A DNA stretch of 64,000 bases from Rhodanobacter sp. AS-Z3 (GCF_029224025.1 NZ_CP119392.1:3495001-3559000), one strand, 5' to 3'; counted from the first letter of the stretch, positions 20,199 through 27,755 are shown. Made by a program: numbers and translations. The notes: generated by a model not told the origin, from the sequence alone.

Positions 20199-21881
20199 AT
20201 GATCCGAATGAAACTCTTGCCAGTCATCGCCATGATGCTCACCTGCGGCTTGGCTCAAGCTGCAACCACGACACCGGAATTCGTCGGCACCGACGCGCCG
20301 TTCGCGTCCAGCGCGATCTACTTCCTGATGACCGACCGCTTCGTCAATGGCGACCCGTCGAACGACCAACGCAACCAGGGCGGCGTGCACCCCACCTTCG
20401 ACATACCTGTAACCGGCGCACCGAAAGGCGAGAGCGCAAACATCGGCTACCTCGGCGGCGACTTCAAGGGCGTGCTGGAAAACGCCGGCTATATACGAGG
20501 CATGGGTTTCGGCGCGGTGTGGATCACCCCGATCGTCGACAACCCGAATGAAGCATTCACCGGCGGCGATCCGGTCAGTTGGGGCTCCAAATTCACCGAC
20601 CGCGGCAAGACCGGCTTCCACGGCTATTGGGGCGTCAACTTCTACAAAGTCGACGAGCACCTGCCCAGCAAAGGTCTCGACTTCGCCCAGTTCACCACCG
20701 CCATGCGCGCGCAAGGTTTGAAGACCGTACTCGACATCGTCGCCAACCACGGCTCGCCCGCCTTCAGCATGCCCAAGCCGCAGCCGATGTTCGGCCAGAT
20801 CTATGACAAGGACGGCAAGCTGATCGCTGATCAGCAGAACCTGCCGCCATACCAACTCGATCCGGTACGCAATCCGCTGCATCGCTTCTATCACGCGTAC
20901 GACGACCTGGTGCAGTTGTCCAACAACGACGACCAGAACCCGGCCGTGCTGGACTACTTCGTCGGCGCGTACAACCAATGGGCCGACCAGGGCGCTGATG
21001 CGTTCCGCATCGACACCATCAGCCACATGTCCACCACGTTCTGGAAGCAATTCGCCGCGCGCATCCGCGCGAAGCATCCCGGCTTCTTCATGTTCGGCGA
21101 AGCCTTCGACTACAGCCCCGACAACATCGGCAAGTACACCTGGCCACAGAACGGCAGCATCAGCCTGCTCGACTTTCCGCTGCGCGGGCGCATCGCCGAC
21201 GTATTCGAACACCGGGGCAGCGACTACGCCACGCTGCTCGACCGCCTTTACCTCACCAATGGCCCGTATCAGAACCCGTACGAACTGGTCACCTTCTACG
21301 ACAATCACGACATGGCCCGCTTGAATGCCAGCGACAACGGCTTCATCGACGCCAACAACTGGCTGTTCACCGCGCGCGGTATTCCCGCGATCTATTACGG
21401 CTCCGAAACCGGCTTCGAGCGCGGCAAGGCCGAACATCAAGGCAACCGCAACTACTACGGCCAGCAGCGCATCGACAACGCGGCAAGCAGCCCGATCTAT
21501 CAACACCTGAAACGTATAGCGCAGTTGCGCGAAACGACTCCCGCACTACAGCGCGGACTGATGCTGCCGCTGCACTTCGCCGGCGACCAGGCAGCCTTCT
21601 ACCGCGTCTATCAGAAAGGCAAGGTGCACCAGATTGCGCTGGTGTTGCTCAACAAGGGCGACGCGCCGGCATCGTTCAACATCAGCAACTATCTGCAGCC
21701 TGGACATTGGGTGCCCGCGTTGGACGGTAACGCAGTCGACGTCAGCGCAAGCGGCACACTGCGAGCCATCGTGGCGCCGCACGACGTGCAGGTCTACCTG
21801 CTGGACGCGTCCGTCCAGCGCCCCGACCTCACCGCCGAACTGACACGGCTTTCCGTCGAGCGCGGACATCCGGCGCAATGA
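20199..21881 (+). CDS. Exported GH13 alpha-amylase/cyclomaltodextrinase-type enzyme
   Basis: 560 residues from the ATG at 20199 with CAGGA in front; an in-frame upstream extension would run through the hairpin and the MFS gene. Signal peptide MIRMKLLPVIAMMLTCGLAQA. The opening AIYFLMTDRFVNGDPSND and GGDFKGVLENAGYIRGMGFGAVWITPI are typical of bacterial alpha-amylases. Catalytic residues are D272 (DAFRIDT), E301 (FGEAFDY) and D371 (FYDNHD). It is the third gene of the operon under box A; together with the glycosidase it would produce the sugars taken in by the MFS porter. Confidence 0.93.
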   Translation: MIRMKLLPVIAMMLTCGLAQAATTTPEFVGTDAPFASSAIYFLMTDRFVNGDPSNDQRNQGGVHPTFDIPVTGAPKGESANIGYLGGDFKGVLENAGYIRGMGFGAVWITPIVDNPNEAFTGGDPVSWGSKFTDRGKTGFHGYWGVNFYKVDEHLPSKGLDFAQFTTAMRAQGLKTVLDIVANHGSPAFSMPKPQPMFGQIYDKDGKLIADQQNLPPYQLDPVRNPLHRFYHAYDDLVQLSNNDDQNPAVLDYFVGAYNQWADQGADAFRIDTISHMSTTFWKQFAARIRAKHPGFFMFGEAFDYSPDNIGKYTWPQNGSISLLDFPLRGRIADVFEHRGSDYATLLDRLYLTNGPYQNPYELVTFYDNHDMARLNASDNGFIDANNWLFTARGIPAIYYGSETGFERGKAEHQGNRNYYGQQRIDNAASSPIYQHLKRIAQLRETTPALQRGLMLPLHFAGDQAAFYRVYQKGKVHQIALVLLNKGDAPASFNISNYLQPGHWVPALDGNAVDVSASGTLRAIVAPHDVQVYLLDASVQRPDLTAELTRLSVERGHPAQ

Positions 21882-22108
21882 TCCCATCCGACCGGTACAA
21901 CGCTTCGAGCCTCCGGCCAGCAATTACGCCATTTCCGCCCCCGTTACACCCTCACTTCCGCACGCATAACTGTTACACCCCCAAAACTGCCGGATAACAC
22001 GGGCGGCGCGCATGCGTGTCTCCGCCCAACCCGCAGCGCAAACGCATGATCTTCTGCAGGAATTTCCTGCTTGTCCGGCAAAGCGTGGCAACGCATACTC
22101 CGGGCAAC

Positions 22109-22140
22109 ACCCCATATTTGGGGTCTACTAAGCGTTAGGT
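22109..22140 (+). other. Left boundary of cassette array: solitary core site GTTAGGT beside a short hairpin
   Basis: A short inverted repeat (ACCCCA/TGGGGT, 22109-22124) is followed by AGCGTTAGGT, whose GTTAGGT (22134-22140) matches the GTTRRRY recombination core. The ATG of the first cassette follows four bases later. It could be an attI-like site or the right part of a decayed attC. The 250 bases between the amylase stop and this point hold no gene, and no integrase lies nearby. Confidence 0.5.
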
Positions 22141-22143
22141 GCC

Positions 22144-22512
22144 ATGGGAAGTACGCTCGCTATTGCTACAGCATTGCTCGTCGGCTCTTGGTTTCCCATA
22201 GCCGGCGGCACATGGACACCCGAGCAAGCTGCTACAGCGCAGCTGCGAGCATCTATGCAGCCGTATGTAGTCGCCCACGCGAGTGACCAGCATCGGGAGC
22301 TTCGCCCTTGGTCAAGCTACTCGTTTCAGTACCAAGGTCGTGGCAGCGCAGACGGTAAATTCATCTTCATCAACGCCTTCTGCAGCGCTCCCGACGCATA
22401 TGCAGCCGAGCGGTTCGTGCAAGTTCTAGACGGTGGTACTTGTTACTTCGAACTCAAATACAATCCAAAGACCAAAACGTTTTACGATCTCGGGTTCAAC
22501 GGCGTAGCGTAA
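22144..22512 (+). CDS. Cassette 1: small exported protein of unknown function
   Basis: 122 residues. LAIATALLVGSWFPIAGG is a likely signal peptide or membrane anchor. The mature part carries YSFQYQGRGSADGKFIFINAFCSAPDAYAAERFVQVLDGGTCYFELKYNPKTKTFYDLGFNGVA and looks like a small secreted domain with two cysteines. I do not assign it to a named family. The ATG follows the leftmost core site by four bases, and the stop lies 12 bases before attC1, the usual place for a cassette gene. Confidence 0.75.
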   Translation: MGSTLAIATALLVGSWFPIAGGTWTPEQAATAQLRASMQPYVVAHASDQHRELRPWSSYSFQYQGRGSADGKFIFINAFCSAPDAYAAERFVQVLDGGTCYFELKYNPKTKTFYDLGFNGVA

Positions 22513-22523
22513 CGCGCTGTGGC

Positions 22524-22579
22524 ACCTAACCAGTCATCCAAGCGGACGGCTCCGCCGCCGCTTAATTCCAGCGTTAGAC
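22524..22579 (+). other. attC site 1
   Basis: 56 bases from ACCTAAC to GTTAGAC. The inner stem AAGCGG/CCGCTT encloses ACGGCTCCGCCG. Nearly identical to sites 2, 3 and 5. Confidence 0.93.
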
Positions 22580-22599
22580 CTTACAAGGAACACCTCTCC

Positions 22600-22815
22600 A
22601 TGGTCGTAAAGAAAAAGCGTGAAGGTTTTGGCCTTGAAATGAAAACGTTCGAGGGTGAGGACGGTAATTCGTACTTGGTCTTTCGTACTGGCACAGGCTC
22701 CTTCCATGTGTTCATGGAGGTCGAGGCTAAAGAGGCTGCGCGTCAGTGCGGAGCCACTTCCGGCAAGAACACTCGTGGTATGTGGTCGGATGTCTGGCGC
22801 GGCGGTAAGGTCTAA
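22600..22815 (+). CDS. Cassette 2: small protein of unknown function
   Basis: 71 residues starting MVVKKKREGFGLEMKTFEGE at the ATG at 22600, with AAGGAA in front. The frame is open further upstream, but that part would translate attC1. It is a soluble, basic small protein with GNSYLVFRTGTGSFHVFMEVEAKEAARQ, suggesting one small alpha/beta domain. No family recognised. The TAA stop is part of the next attC core (GTCTAAC). Confidence 0.75.
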   Translation: MVVKKKREGFGLEMKTFEGEDGNSYLVFRTGTGSFHVFMEVEAKEAARQCGATSGKNTRGMWSDVWRGGKV

Positions 22816-22865
22816 CATCTCATCCAAGCGGACGGCTGCGCCGCCGCTTAATTCCAGCGTTAGGC
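22810..22865 (+). other. attC site 2
   Basis: 56 bases from GTCTAAC to GTTAGGC with stem AAGCGG/CCGCTT. The left core contains the stop codon of cassette 2. Confidence 0.93.
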
Positions 22866-23170
22866 GGTCAGAACAGCATCCTTTTTGTGTTGCGTCGCGT
22901 GCGCCGCTTTCTGGCTTTGCATTGGCTGCGCGGGTCATGTTGTTTCACGCTGGCCTGCGTTGTCGTCTTTCGTGCGCTTGGTCGTTCGTTGCGTCTTGCG
23001 CGCGTTGTCCTATTTCGCATCTTCGTTCTTCGCCGTACGCGCGGTTCGTCGCACGTGGCGTTTGTCGTCAGCGGTTTCGTTCTTCGCACGCAGGCCACAA
23101 CCTTCGCGGCATTGCCGGGCTTTCAAAGCAGCGCTATCGTGTCGCTCACCGACGGCGTAACTTGGCTGCC
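22866..23170 (+). other. Cassette 3: no convincing gene
   Basis: 305 bases between attC2 and attC3. Several overlapping frames are open but give arginine- and cysteine-rich translations. The only one ending at the attC core is 22937-23176 (79 residues, ATG start, no good ribosome binding site). The sequence is rich in CGTT/TCGT words, unlike its neighbours. It may be a non-coding cassette. Confidence 0.5.
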
Positions 23171-23226
23171 GTCTAACCAGTCATCCAAGTGGACGGCTTC
23201 GCCGCCACTTAATTCCAGCGTTAGGC
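23171..23226 (+). other. attC site 3 (with compensatory stem change)
   Basis: 56 bases from GTCTAAC to GTTAGGC. The stem is AAGTGG/CCACTT rather than AAGCGG/CCGCTT: both strands changed so pairing is kept. Confidence 0.93.
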
Positions 23227-23233
23227 CAATGAA

Positions 23234-23560
23234 ATGCACTCCACATCGCTTGATCTAATACTGGACGCCGCAGGCATATATTTTGTGTTGTACGGCGCCG
23301 CGCTACTAGCAGCCATTTGGTTTTTTCCATCGCTCAAGAGGCAAGTTCAGCTTCATCCGCGGCTTTGGGGAAGGCTTCCGCAGGAAAATTTCCGAGCGTC
23401 GACACAGGGGCTTTTTTATCTACTCTTCGGAGCATATTTTACGTGTGGTAACTTGGGTTACCGCGTGATGAGCTACAGCTTGTTTGGGCTATTTGCCATA
23501 TGTGCGGTCGTCATGTTTTGGCAACGATTCAACCATCGTAACGGTCAGGGGCGGGCCTAA
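23234..23560 (+). CDS. Cassette 4: small inner-membrane protein
   Basis: 108 residues with three predicted membrane segments (about 8-30, 58-75 and 80-97) and a basic tail. It shares a pattern with cassette 5: AAG.......YG...L...W..P in the first segment and (S/I)CAV near the end, and both end in a His/Arg-rich tail, so the two look like diverged copies. An ATG at 23229 is in another frame; 23234 is the best start. The stop is the TAA of attC4. Function unknown. Confidence 0.75.
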   Translation: MHSTSLDLILDAAGIYFVLYGAALLAAIWFFPSLKRQVQLHPRLWGRLPQENFRASTQGLFYLLFGAYFTCGNLGYRVMSYSLFGLFAICAVVMFWQRFNHRNGQGRA

Positions 23561-23617
23561 CCACTCGTCCAAGCGGACGCGCGAAAAGCCGCGCGCCGCT
23601 TAACTCCAGCGTTAGAC
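23555..23617 (+). other. attC site 4 (second subtype)
   Basis: 63 bases from GCCTAAC to GTTAGAC with a longer inner stem-loop GCGCG-AAAAGC-CGCGC. It shares this subtype with site 6. Confidence 0.92.
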
Positions 23618-23635
23618 CTCACAGGAAGTGTCTCG

Positions 23636-23938
23636 ATGATCGACAATATTTTGATCGCTGCCGGCCTTGCTATGGCGGTCTACGGTTTTATTGGTCTCGT
23701 GGGGGTTTGGTTAGTCCCCGCAATCGGAAGCTCACGGCTCTATGGTGCGGGCATGCTCACCGGGCGCATGGAGCCTACTCGCGTCAATAGAACGGTCACG
23801 GTGCTCTGGGCTCTTCTCTTTGGTATGTGTCTGGCTTCGTTGTCTTCGGGTCACCGCACACTGGGCAATCTTTTCTTGGTGGCGTTCTCGCTATGCGCCG
23901 TCGCGGTTCTGTACATGCGGCATCGACATGGCAGGTGA
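23636..23938 (+). CDS. Cassette 5: small inner-membrane protein, relative of cassette 4
   Basis: 100 residues, starting MIDNILIAAGLAMAVYG after AGGAAG. Three hydrophobic segments (5-30, 54-70 and 74-92) and a tail YMRHRHGR. Alignable by eye with the cassette 4 product over the first and last segments. It ends with TGA two bases before attC5. Function unknown; small membrane proteins are frequent cargo of chromosomal arrays. Confidence 0.78.
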   Translation: MIDNILIAAGLAMAVYGFIGLVGVWLVPAIGSSRLYGAGMLTGRMEPTRVNRTVTVLWALLFGMCLASLSSGHRTLGNLFLVAFSLCAVAVLYMRHRHGR

Positions 23939-23939
23939 G

Positions 23940-23995
23940 GTCTAACCAGTCATCCAAGCGGACGGCTCCGCCGCCGCTTAATTCCAGCGTTAGGC
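23940..23995 (+). other. attC site 5
   Basis: 56 bases from GTCTAAC to GTTAGGC; identical inside to site 1 over the stem and loop. Confidence 0.93.
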
Positions 23996-24011
23996 CTCAC
24001 AAACGAAATCT

Positions 24012-24314
24012 ATGACCAACCAAGTTGACGACAATTTCTACAACCGTGCAGATGGATACATTGCGCTAGCTAACGAACATTGCTTGTCTACTGGCAAGGG
24101 TAAAGTTAGTGCGTCGTTTCTCTATGGCGCCGCCAGATTCAATGCTTACGTTGGAGCTATCAATTCCGGTTCACTTCAGCGCATGACGGAAGAAAAAGAA
24201 AACATTGTCAGCTACTACTTGAAAGAGTACGAAGATATGCTCCGCGAGAACCTCACTGACTACATCGAAAATTACGACGACTACATGGCAACACCGAGCG
24301 GCGGTGAGGCCTAA
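24012..24314 (+). CDS. Cassette 6: DUF3144 family protein
   Basis: 100 residues. FYNRADGYIALANEHC, GKVSASFLYGAARFNAYV and the ending DYIENYDDYM match the DUF3144 family, short cytoplasmic proteins of unknown function in proteobacteria. The helix-rich, acidic C-terminus (EEKENIVSYYLKEYEDMLRENLTDY) is typical. The stop is the TAA of the next attC core. That attC is cut by the IS1182-type element just downstream. Confidence 0.85.
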   Translation: MTNQVDDNFYNRADGYIALANEHCLSTGKGKVSASFLYGAARFNAYVGAINSGSLQRMTEEKENIVSYYLKEYEDMLRENLTDYIENYDDYMATPSGGEA

Positions 24315-24367
24315 CAATTCGTCCAAGCGGACGTGCGAAAAGCCGCACGCCGCTTAACTCAAGCGTT
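24309..24367 (+). other. attC site 6, interrupted in its right core
   Basis: GCCTAAC, the stem and AAGCGTT are present, but the core GTTAGAC is split: GTT at 24365-24367, then the IS, then GTTAGAC at 26118-26124. The inner stem GTGCG/CGCAC differs from site 4 (GCGCG/CGCGC) by a compensatory pair. Confidence 0.9.
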
Positions 24368-26117
24368 GAGGCTGTAGAAAAAGCTCTTTTCGCACGCAGA
24401 TAGACGGCCATAACCGCGACGAGTGAATGCCGTCACTTGGCGATGCCGATTTCGGCGCATCCGCATGGCGCAATATTTGGTTCTATCTGACACCGCTGAC
24501 ACGCGTTCCAGACAGCGCAACGCGCGCCTTCTGCCCGGTCACGCCACCTTGCGGTAGTTCGCCCACTTCTCGATGTTGTGGACCAGGGCGAACAACTTCC
24601 ATTGCCCGTCCACTTTGGGTTGGCTGCGCAGCGTGAAACGGTCGAGCCGCTTGTTCGCGCGCACGTTGCCGAACACCGGCTCGACGATCGCGAAGCGTCG
24701 GCCATACTGCTCACGTCCGCGCTCGCTGTCGATGCGCTCGCGCATGCGCTGGCTGTGGGTGGGCTCGACTTTGCGCGTGAGCACGGCGACCTGTCGTGAC
24801 CGCGTGGTTTGCGGCTTGCGCAAGCACTTAGGACGCAGCGGGCAATCCTTGCAGGCGGCTTCCGATGCACGGAATTTGATCGCGGCGTAGCCGCCGATGG
24901 TGCAGTCCTTGCCGTTGCGATACAGGTGCTTTCCGGCTGGGCAAACGGCATGGGACTGGTCCGGCGCGATGATGAAATCGGCGCTGCCGAACAGCCGTGA
25001 CTTGGCCTTCTTGCGTGACTTGTCGTGCAGCGGATCGGGCTTGGCCAGGTGCTTGTCCTGCTCGACGAATCGTTCATCGCGTCGACGCATGGCGTTGTCG
25101 GCGATCAAGGCATTGATCTGCCTTTCAGCCAATCCGGCGAGGTTGGCTTCGGAGTGATAGCCGGCATCGGCAGTGATCAAGGTGGTGGCTGTGCGCTGGG
25201 CAGCGCATGCGTCAAGCACGGGCAACAGCAGCTCTTGCTCGGCGCCGGTGCCGTGAGCCGAGGCCTCGACGATGACTTGATGCTTGTCATCGACCACGGC
25301 CACGGCACAGTAACCCTGGATCACGCCCTTGTCGGTGGCCAGCTTCGCCGACTCGTTGTCTGTGCGGTTGGACTTGCGAATCTTGCCGCGCGAACCGGGT
25401 CGATCGTCGGGGTGCTCGGCCAACCACTGGCGGATCTTGATCGCGTCGCTGGTGAGGCGGTCGATGCGAGCAGCCGCCTTGGCGTCCAGCACATCTTCGG
25501 CCGTGCCGGCATCGTTGGCCTGATGGCGCTCCAGCATCGTCGCTGCGGCGCGCTCCATCTTCTGCGCCTGCGCGAGGAACTCGGCACGCGTGCCGGAGCG
25601 GTGTTTGGATGCGTTGGATGGCAGCTTTACGCCATCAATGGCAAACATCTCCCGGCCGATCAGCCCCTCGCCATCGAGTAGCGTGAGCACCTGGGAAAAC
25701 ACCGACGCGATGGCGTCGCGCGAGCGGCTGACAAAGTCGGCAATCGTGGTGAAGTGCGGCTTGGCGTCGCCGGTCAACGCGATGAACAGCACGTTGTCGC
25801 GGCAAGCGCGCTCGATCGACCGCGAGCTCACCATGCCCTGCGAATACGCCAGCAACACCGCCTTGAGCAACATCGTCGGTGCGTGCGCTGGCGCGCCGTT
25901 CTGGTCGTTGCGGTAGTGCGCATCGAACGCCGACAGGTCCAGTTGATCCACCAGGTGATGCAGCGCGTGCGCGAACGACCCCGGCACCAGCTGCGCCTGC
26001 AGATCCACCGGCAACAGCCGTGGACTCATGTCGATGTGTCGGTAACGCGCCATGCTCGTGCCTCTTGTTCGCCTGAGGCTATTGAAGCAAGATCGCCGGA
26101 GGTTTTTCTACAACCTC
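24368..26117 (-). mobile_element. IS1182-type insertion sequence, complete
   Basis: About 1750 bases. The left end GAGGCTGTAGAAAAAGCTC and the inverted right end GAGGTTGTAGAAAAACCTC are imperfect terminal repeats. GTT flanks both sides, consistent with a 3-4 base target duplication. It carries one intact transposase on the minus strand and no passenger gene. Confidence 0.9.
24539..26053 (-). CDS. IS1182-family transposase
   Basis: 504 residues, full length. The N-terminal SPRLLPVDLQAQLVPGSFAHALHHLVDQLDLSAFDAHY, then FAIDGVKLPSNASKH (first DDE aspartate), LITADAGYHSEANL (second) and the C-terminal FGNVRANKRLDRFTLR block are those of DDE transposases of the IS1182 group. A cysteine patch (ACKDCPLRPKCL) lies near residue 400, as usual for this family. 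No frameshift, so the element may be active. Confidence 0.93.
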   Translation of the reverse strand: MARYRHIDMSPRLLPVDLQAQLVPGSFAHALHHLVDQLDLSAFDAHYRNDQNGAPAHAPTMLLKAVLLAYSQGMVSSRSIERACRDNVLFIALTGDAKPHFTTIADFVSRSRDAIASVFSQVLTLLDGEGLIGREMFAIDGVKLPSNASKHRSGTRAEFLAQAQKMERAAATMLERHQANDAGTAEDVLDAKAAARIDRLTSDAIKIRQWLAEHPDDRPGSRGKIRKSNRTDNESAKLATDKGVIQGYCAVAVVDDKHQVIVEASAHGTGAEQELLLPVLDACAAQRTATTLITADAGYHSEANLAGLAERQINALIADNAMRRRDERFVEQDKHLAKPDPLHDKSRKKAKSRLFGSADFIIAPDQSHAVCPAGKHLYRNGKDCTIGGYAAIKFRASEAACKDCPLRPKCLRKPQTTRSRQVAVLTRKVEPTHSQRMRERIDSERGREQYGRRFAIVEPVFGNVRANKRLDRFTLRSQPKVDGQWKLFALVHNIEKWANYRKVA

Positions 26118-26143
26118 GTTAGACCTTTAAGGGAGAGATCACA

Positions 26144-26500
26144 GTGGCTTGGAGCATTAAAGCGAAGGTTTTGGTCGCGGTCGCGTTACTGGTCGTAGCA
26201 TCCGGTGCTATGGCTGCAGGGGGCAAGTTAGGGTTTGGCAGCCAAGTCAGCGTCTCCGGCTTCTTCAGCCCGACGCTCGAGCAGGTCAAAGTATCAACCG
26301 TGACTGCTGGTTCGCCTGCGGCGACTGCGGGCCTAAAGCCAGGCGATTATATCGTCGAGGTTAATGGCAAGCCGGTCAGTGGCGCACCGGCTCGCGCAAT
26401 GGCAAGTCAATTTAAAAGCTTGCAGCCGGGTCAGCATCTGCTACTTAAACTTAAGCGTGGCAATAAATTCGTAAACGCAGATATCGTGGCCGGCGCGTAA
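26144..26500 (+). CDS. Cassette 7: exported single-PDZ-domain protein
   Basis: 118 residues from GTG at 26144, with GGGAGAG in front. KVLVAVALLVVASGAMAAG is a signal peptide. The rest is a PDZ fold: QVKVSTVTAGSPAATAGLKPGDYIVEVNGKPVSG and a final strand GQHLLLKLKRGNKFVNADIV. PDZ domains bind protein C-termini or peptides; alone and exported, it may modulate a periplasmic protease or envelope protein. This is inferred from the fold only. Before the IS inserted, its ribosome binding site followed attC6 directly. Confidence 0.85.
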   Translation: MAWSIKAKVLVAVALLVVASGAMAAGGKLGFGSQVSVSGFFSPTLEQVKVSTVTAGSPAATAGLKPGDYIVEVNGKPVSGAPARAMASQFKSLQPGQHLLLKLKRGNKFVNADIVAGA

Positions 26501-26502
26501 AG

Positions 26503-26559
26503 GTCTTGCATCTCGTTCCAGGCGGACGGCTACGCCGCCGCTCAACTCCATCGTTAGGT
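26503..26559 (+). other. attC site 7, left core degenerate
   Basis: The right core GTTAGGT and the stem GGCGGACGGCTACGCCGCCGCTC remain, but the left core reads GTCTTGC instead of GTCTAAC. Confidence 0.8.
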
Positions 26560-26563
26560 CCCC

Positions 26564-26947
26564 ATGACACACGATCGCAAAATGGAAGAGTACAAGCGCC
26601 TGATGGCGGAAAAGGGAATTGGGGCAGCGACTGCGTGTCCGCCTCTTTGGAAGCTGCTCTGGTCAATGGGCATTCCGCTTCCGCCACCGCTGTACATGCG
26701 TTTTCTGCCGCTTGCCCTTCTTGGCGGCGCATTCTTTGGACTCATGTTTGGTGCTTTTGCTTGGTACATGGGTAATAGGGGCATTCGCACCATGTCGTTC
26801 AAAGAGGCGTGTGATGTCGCCCTGATCACCGGCGCGGCTTTCGGTATTAGTGTCGCGTGGCTCACCCGTCGTCAGGCTCGCAAACTCGGGTTAGGTACTT
26901 GGTCTGCACTGGGCGCAGCCCGGCTGCATACCCAAGAGTTCCTTTAG
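26564..26947 (+). CDS. Cassette 8: DUF6404-like small membrane protein, C-terminus probably altered
   Basis: 127 residues. PPLWKLLWSMGIPLPPPLYMRF followed by two membrane segments (45-67, 86-102) and RKLGLGTWSAL resembles the DUF6404 family, known from integron cassettes. The match is from memory and moderate. Family members seem to end soon after the W-x-x-L motif; here 15 further residues (GAARLHTQEFL) run into the IS110 remnant, so the natural C-terminus and the attC were probably lost to that insertion. Confidence 0.65.
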   Translation: MTHDRKMEEYKRLMAEKGIGAATACPPLWKLLWSMGIPLPPPLYMRFLPLALLGGAFFGLMFGAFAWYMGNRGIRTMSFKEACDVALITGAAFGISVAWLTRRQARKLGLGTWSALGAARLHTQEFL

Positions 26948-27685
26948 TCAGGTTCTCTCCGGGTGGGTCTGACGCGTTGCCTATCACTTCGCGCTGGCGA
27001 TGAAACGAACTCGGTACTTCAGGCGGCTTGAACTGAGCGACGCATTGGATGACGCAGGCTGGCACAGGGGTCGTAGTGCACATCCTGCGCCAGCGTCACC
27101 CACAGTTGGCGTGCATGTTTGTTCGCCAGGTCGTGAACCAACACCGTGAACTCGATGGGCAGCGCGGCCTGTTCGTGCAGCTCGGCCAGCACCCGGCGCA
27201 GCGCCTCGGCCTTGTAGCCTTCGCGCACCCGGCGCCAGGCCAGCCGTGCCTGCTGGTCGATGGTGTTGATCGGCACGAAGTGCATATTGCCCTGACGAGC
27301 GACCGCGGTAATCGCCTCGGCGTCGTTGCGATGGTTCTTGCTGTGCTGGCTTTTGCGATACGGTTTGACCAGTTGCGCGGCCATCCACCGTGGCTGTAAG
27401 CCGTATTCCAGACACCGTCGCGCCCAGTGATGCGCCCCGCTGCATGCTTACATCGCCACCATCGCACCCGTCGGCACCTGTGCCAGCCACTGGCCAAACA
27501 CGTCACGGCGCAGATCCTGCCGCCGCAACCCGCTGCTCGAGGCATCTACCTCGCAAACCGAAAACACGCTCTTCGCCAAATCCACGCCGATGGTTATAGT
27601 GCTCATGGAGACGTCCTCTTCTGTTGATGGTTGTTTCGCAACACCATCATGGCCCTCGAGGTCTTAGGGGGAGGAAGTCTCTTTT
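26948..27685 (-). mobile_element. IS110-type insertion sequence remnant in an attC
   Basis: The region between the DUF6404-like gene and the truncated attC8 is occupied by a decayed IS110-type element. Its transposase is broken. On the right it abuts attC8 exactly where the left core should be. Members of the IS1111 group of IS110 are known to target attC sites. Outer boundaries are approximate. Confidence 0.7.
27019..27606 (-). pseudogene. Broken IS110-family transposase
   Basis: Read from the ATG at 27604-27606, the protein starts MSTITIGVDLAKSVFSVCEVD, the DEDD-type N-terminus of IS110 transposases, and continues to residue 52. There an in-frame TAA (27448-27450) stands where the family has GAA in the motif M-E-A-C-SGAHHWAR. 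The frame then continues with PYRKSQHSKNHRNDAEAI. Further on, EGYKAEAL joins directly to RRVLAELHEQAALP, suggesting an internal deletion, and the C-terminal serine domain is missing. It cannot make an active enzyme. Confidence 0.85.
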
Positions 27686-27740
27686 TACTCGTTCAAGCGA
27701 ACCGCTGCGTTCCAGCGGCCACTTAATTTCGGCGTTAGGC
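27686..27740 (+). other. attC site 8, left core replaced by IS end
   Basis: ACTCGTTCAAGCG, a stem CCGCTG/CAGCGG and CACTTAATTTCGGCGTTAGGC are present. The TAAC of the left core is missing and TTTT from the IS110 remnant stands in its place. Confidence 0.8.
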
Positions 27741-27755
27741 AATTAGGAGAGGTAT

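Noticed and set aside
22868-23098. Minus-strand 76-codon frame in cassette 3
   Set aside because: Highly basic low-complexity translation with no start context; opposite to all other cassette genes.
22887-23258. 123-codon frame across cassette 3 and attC3
   Set aside because: It translates through the attC into the next cassette and is Arg/Val-rich without a start context.
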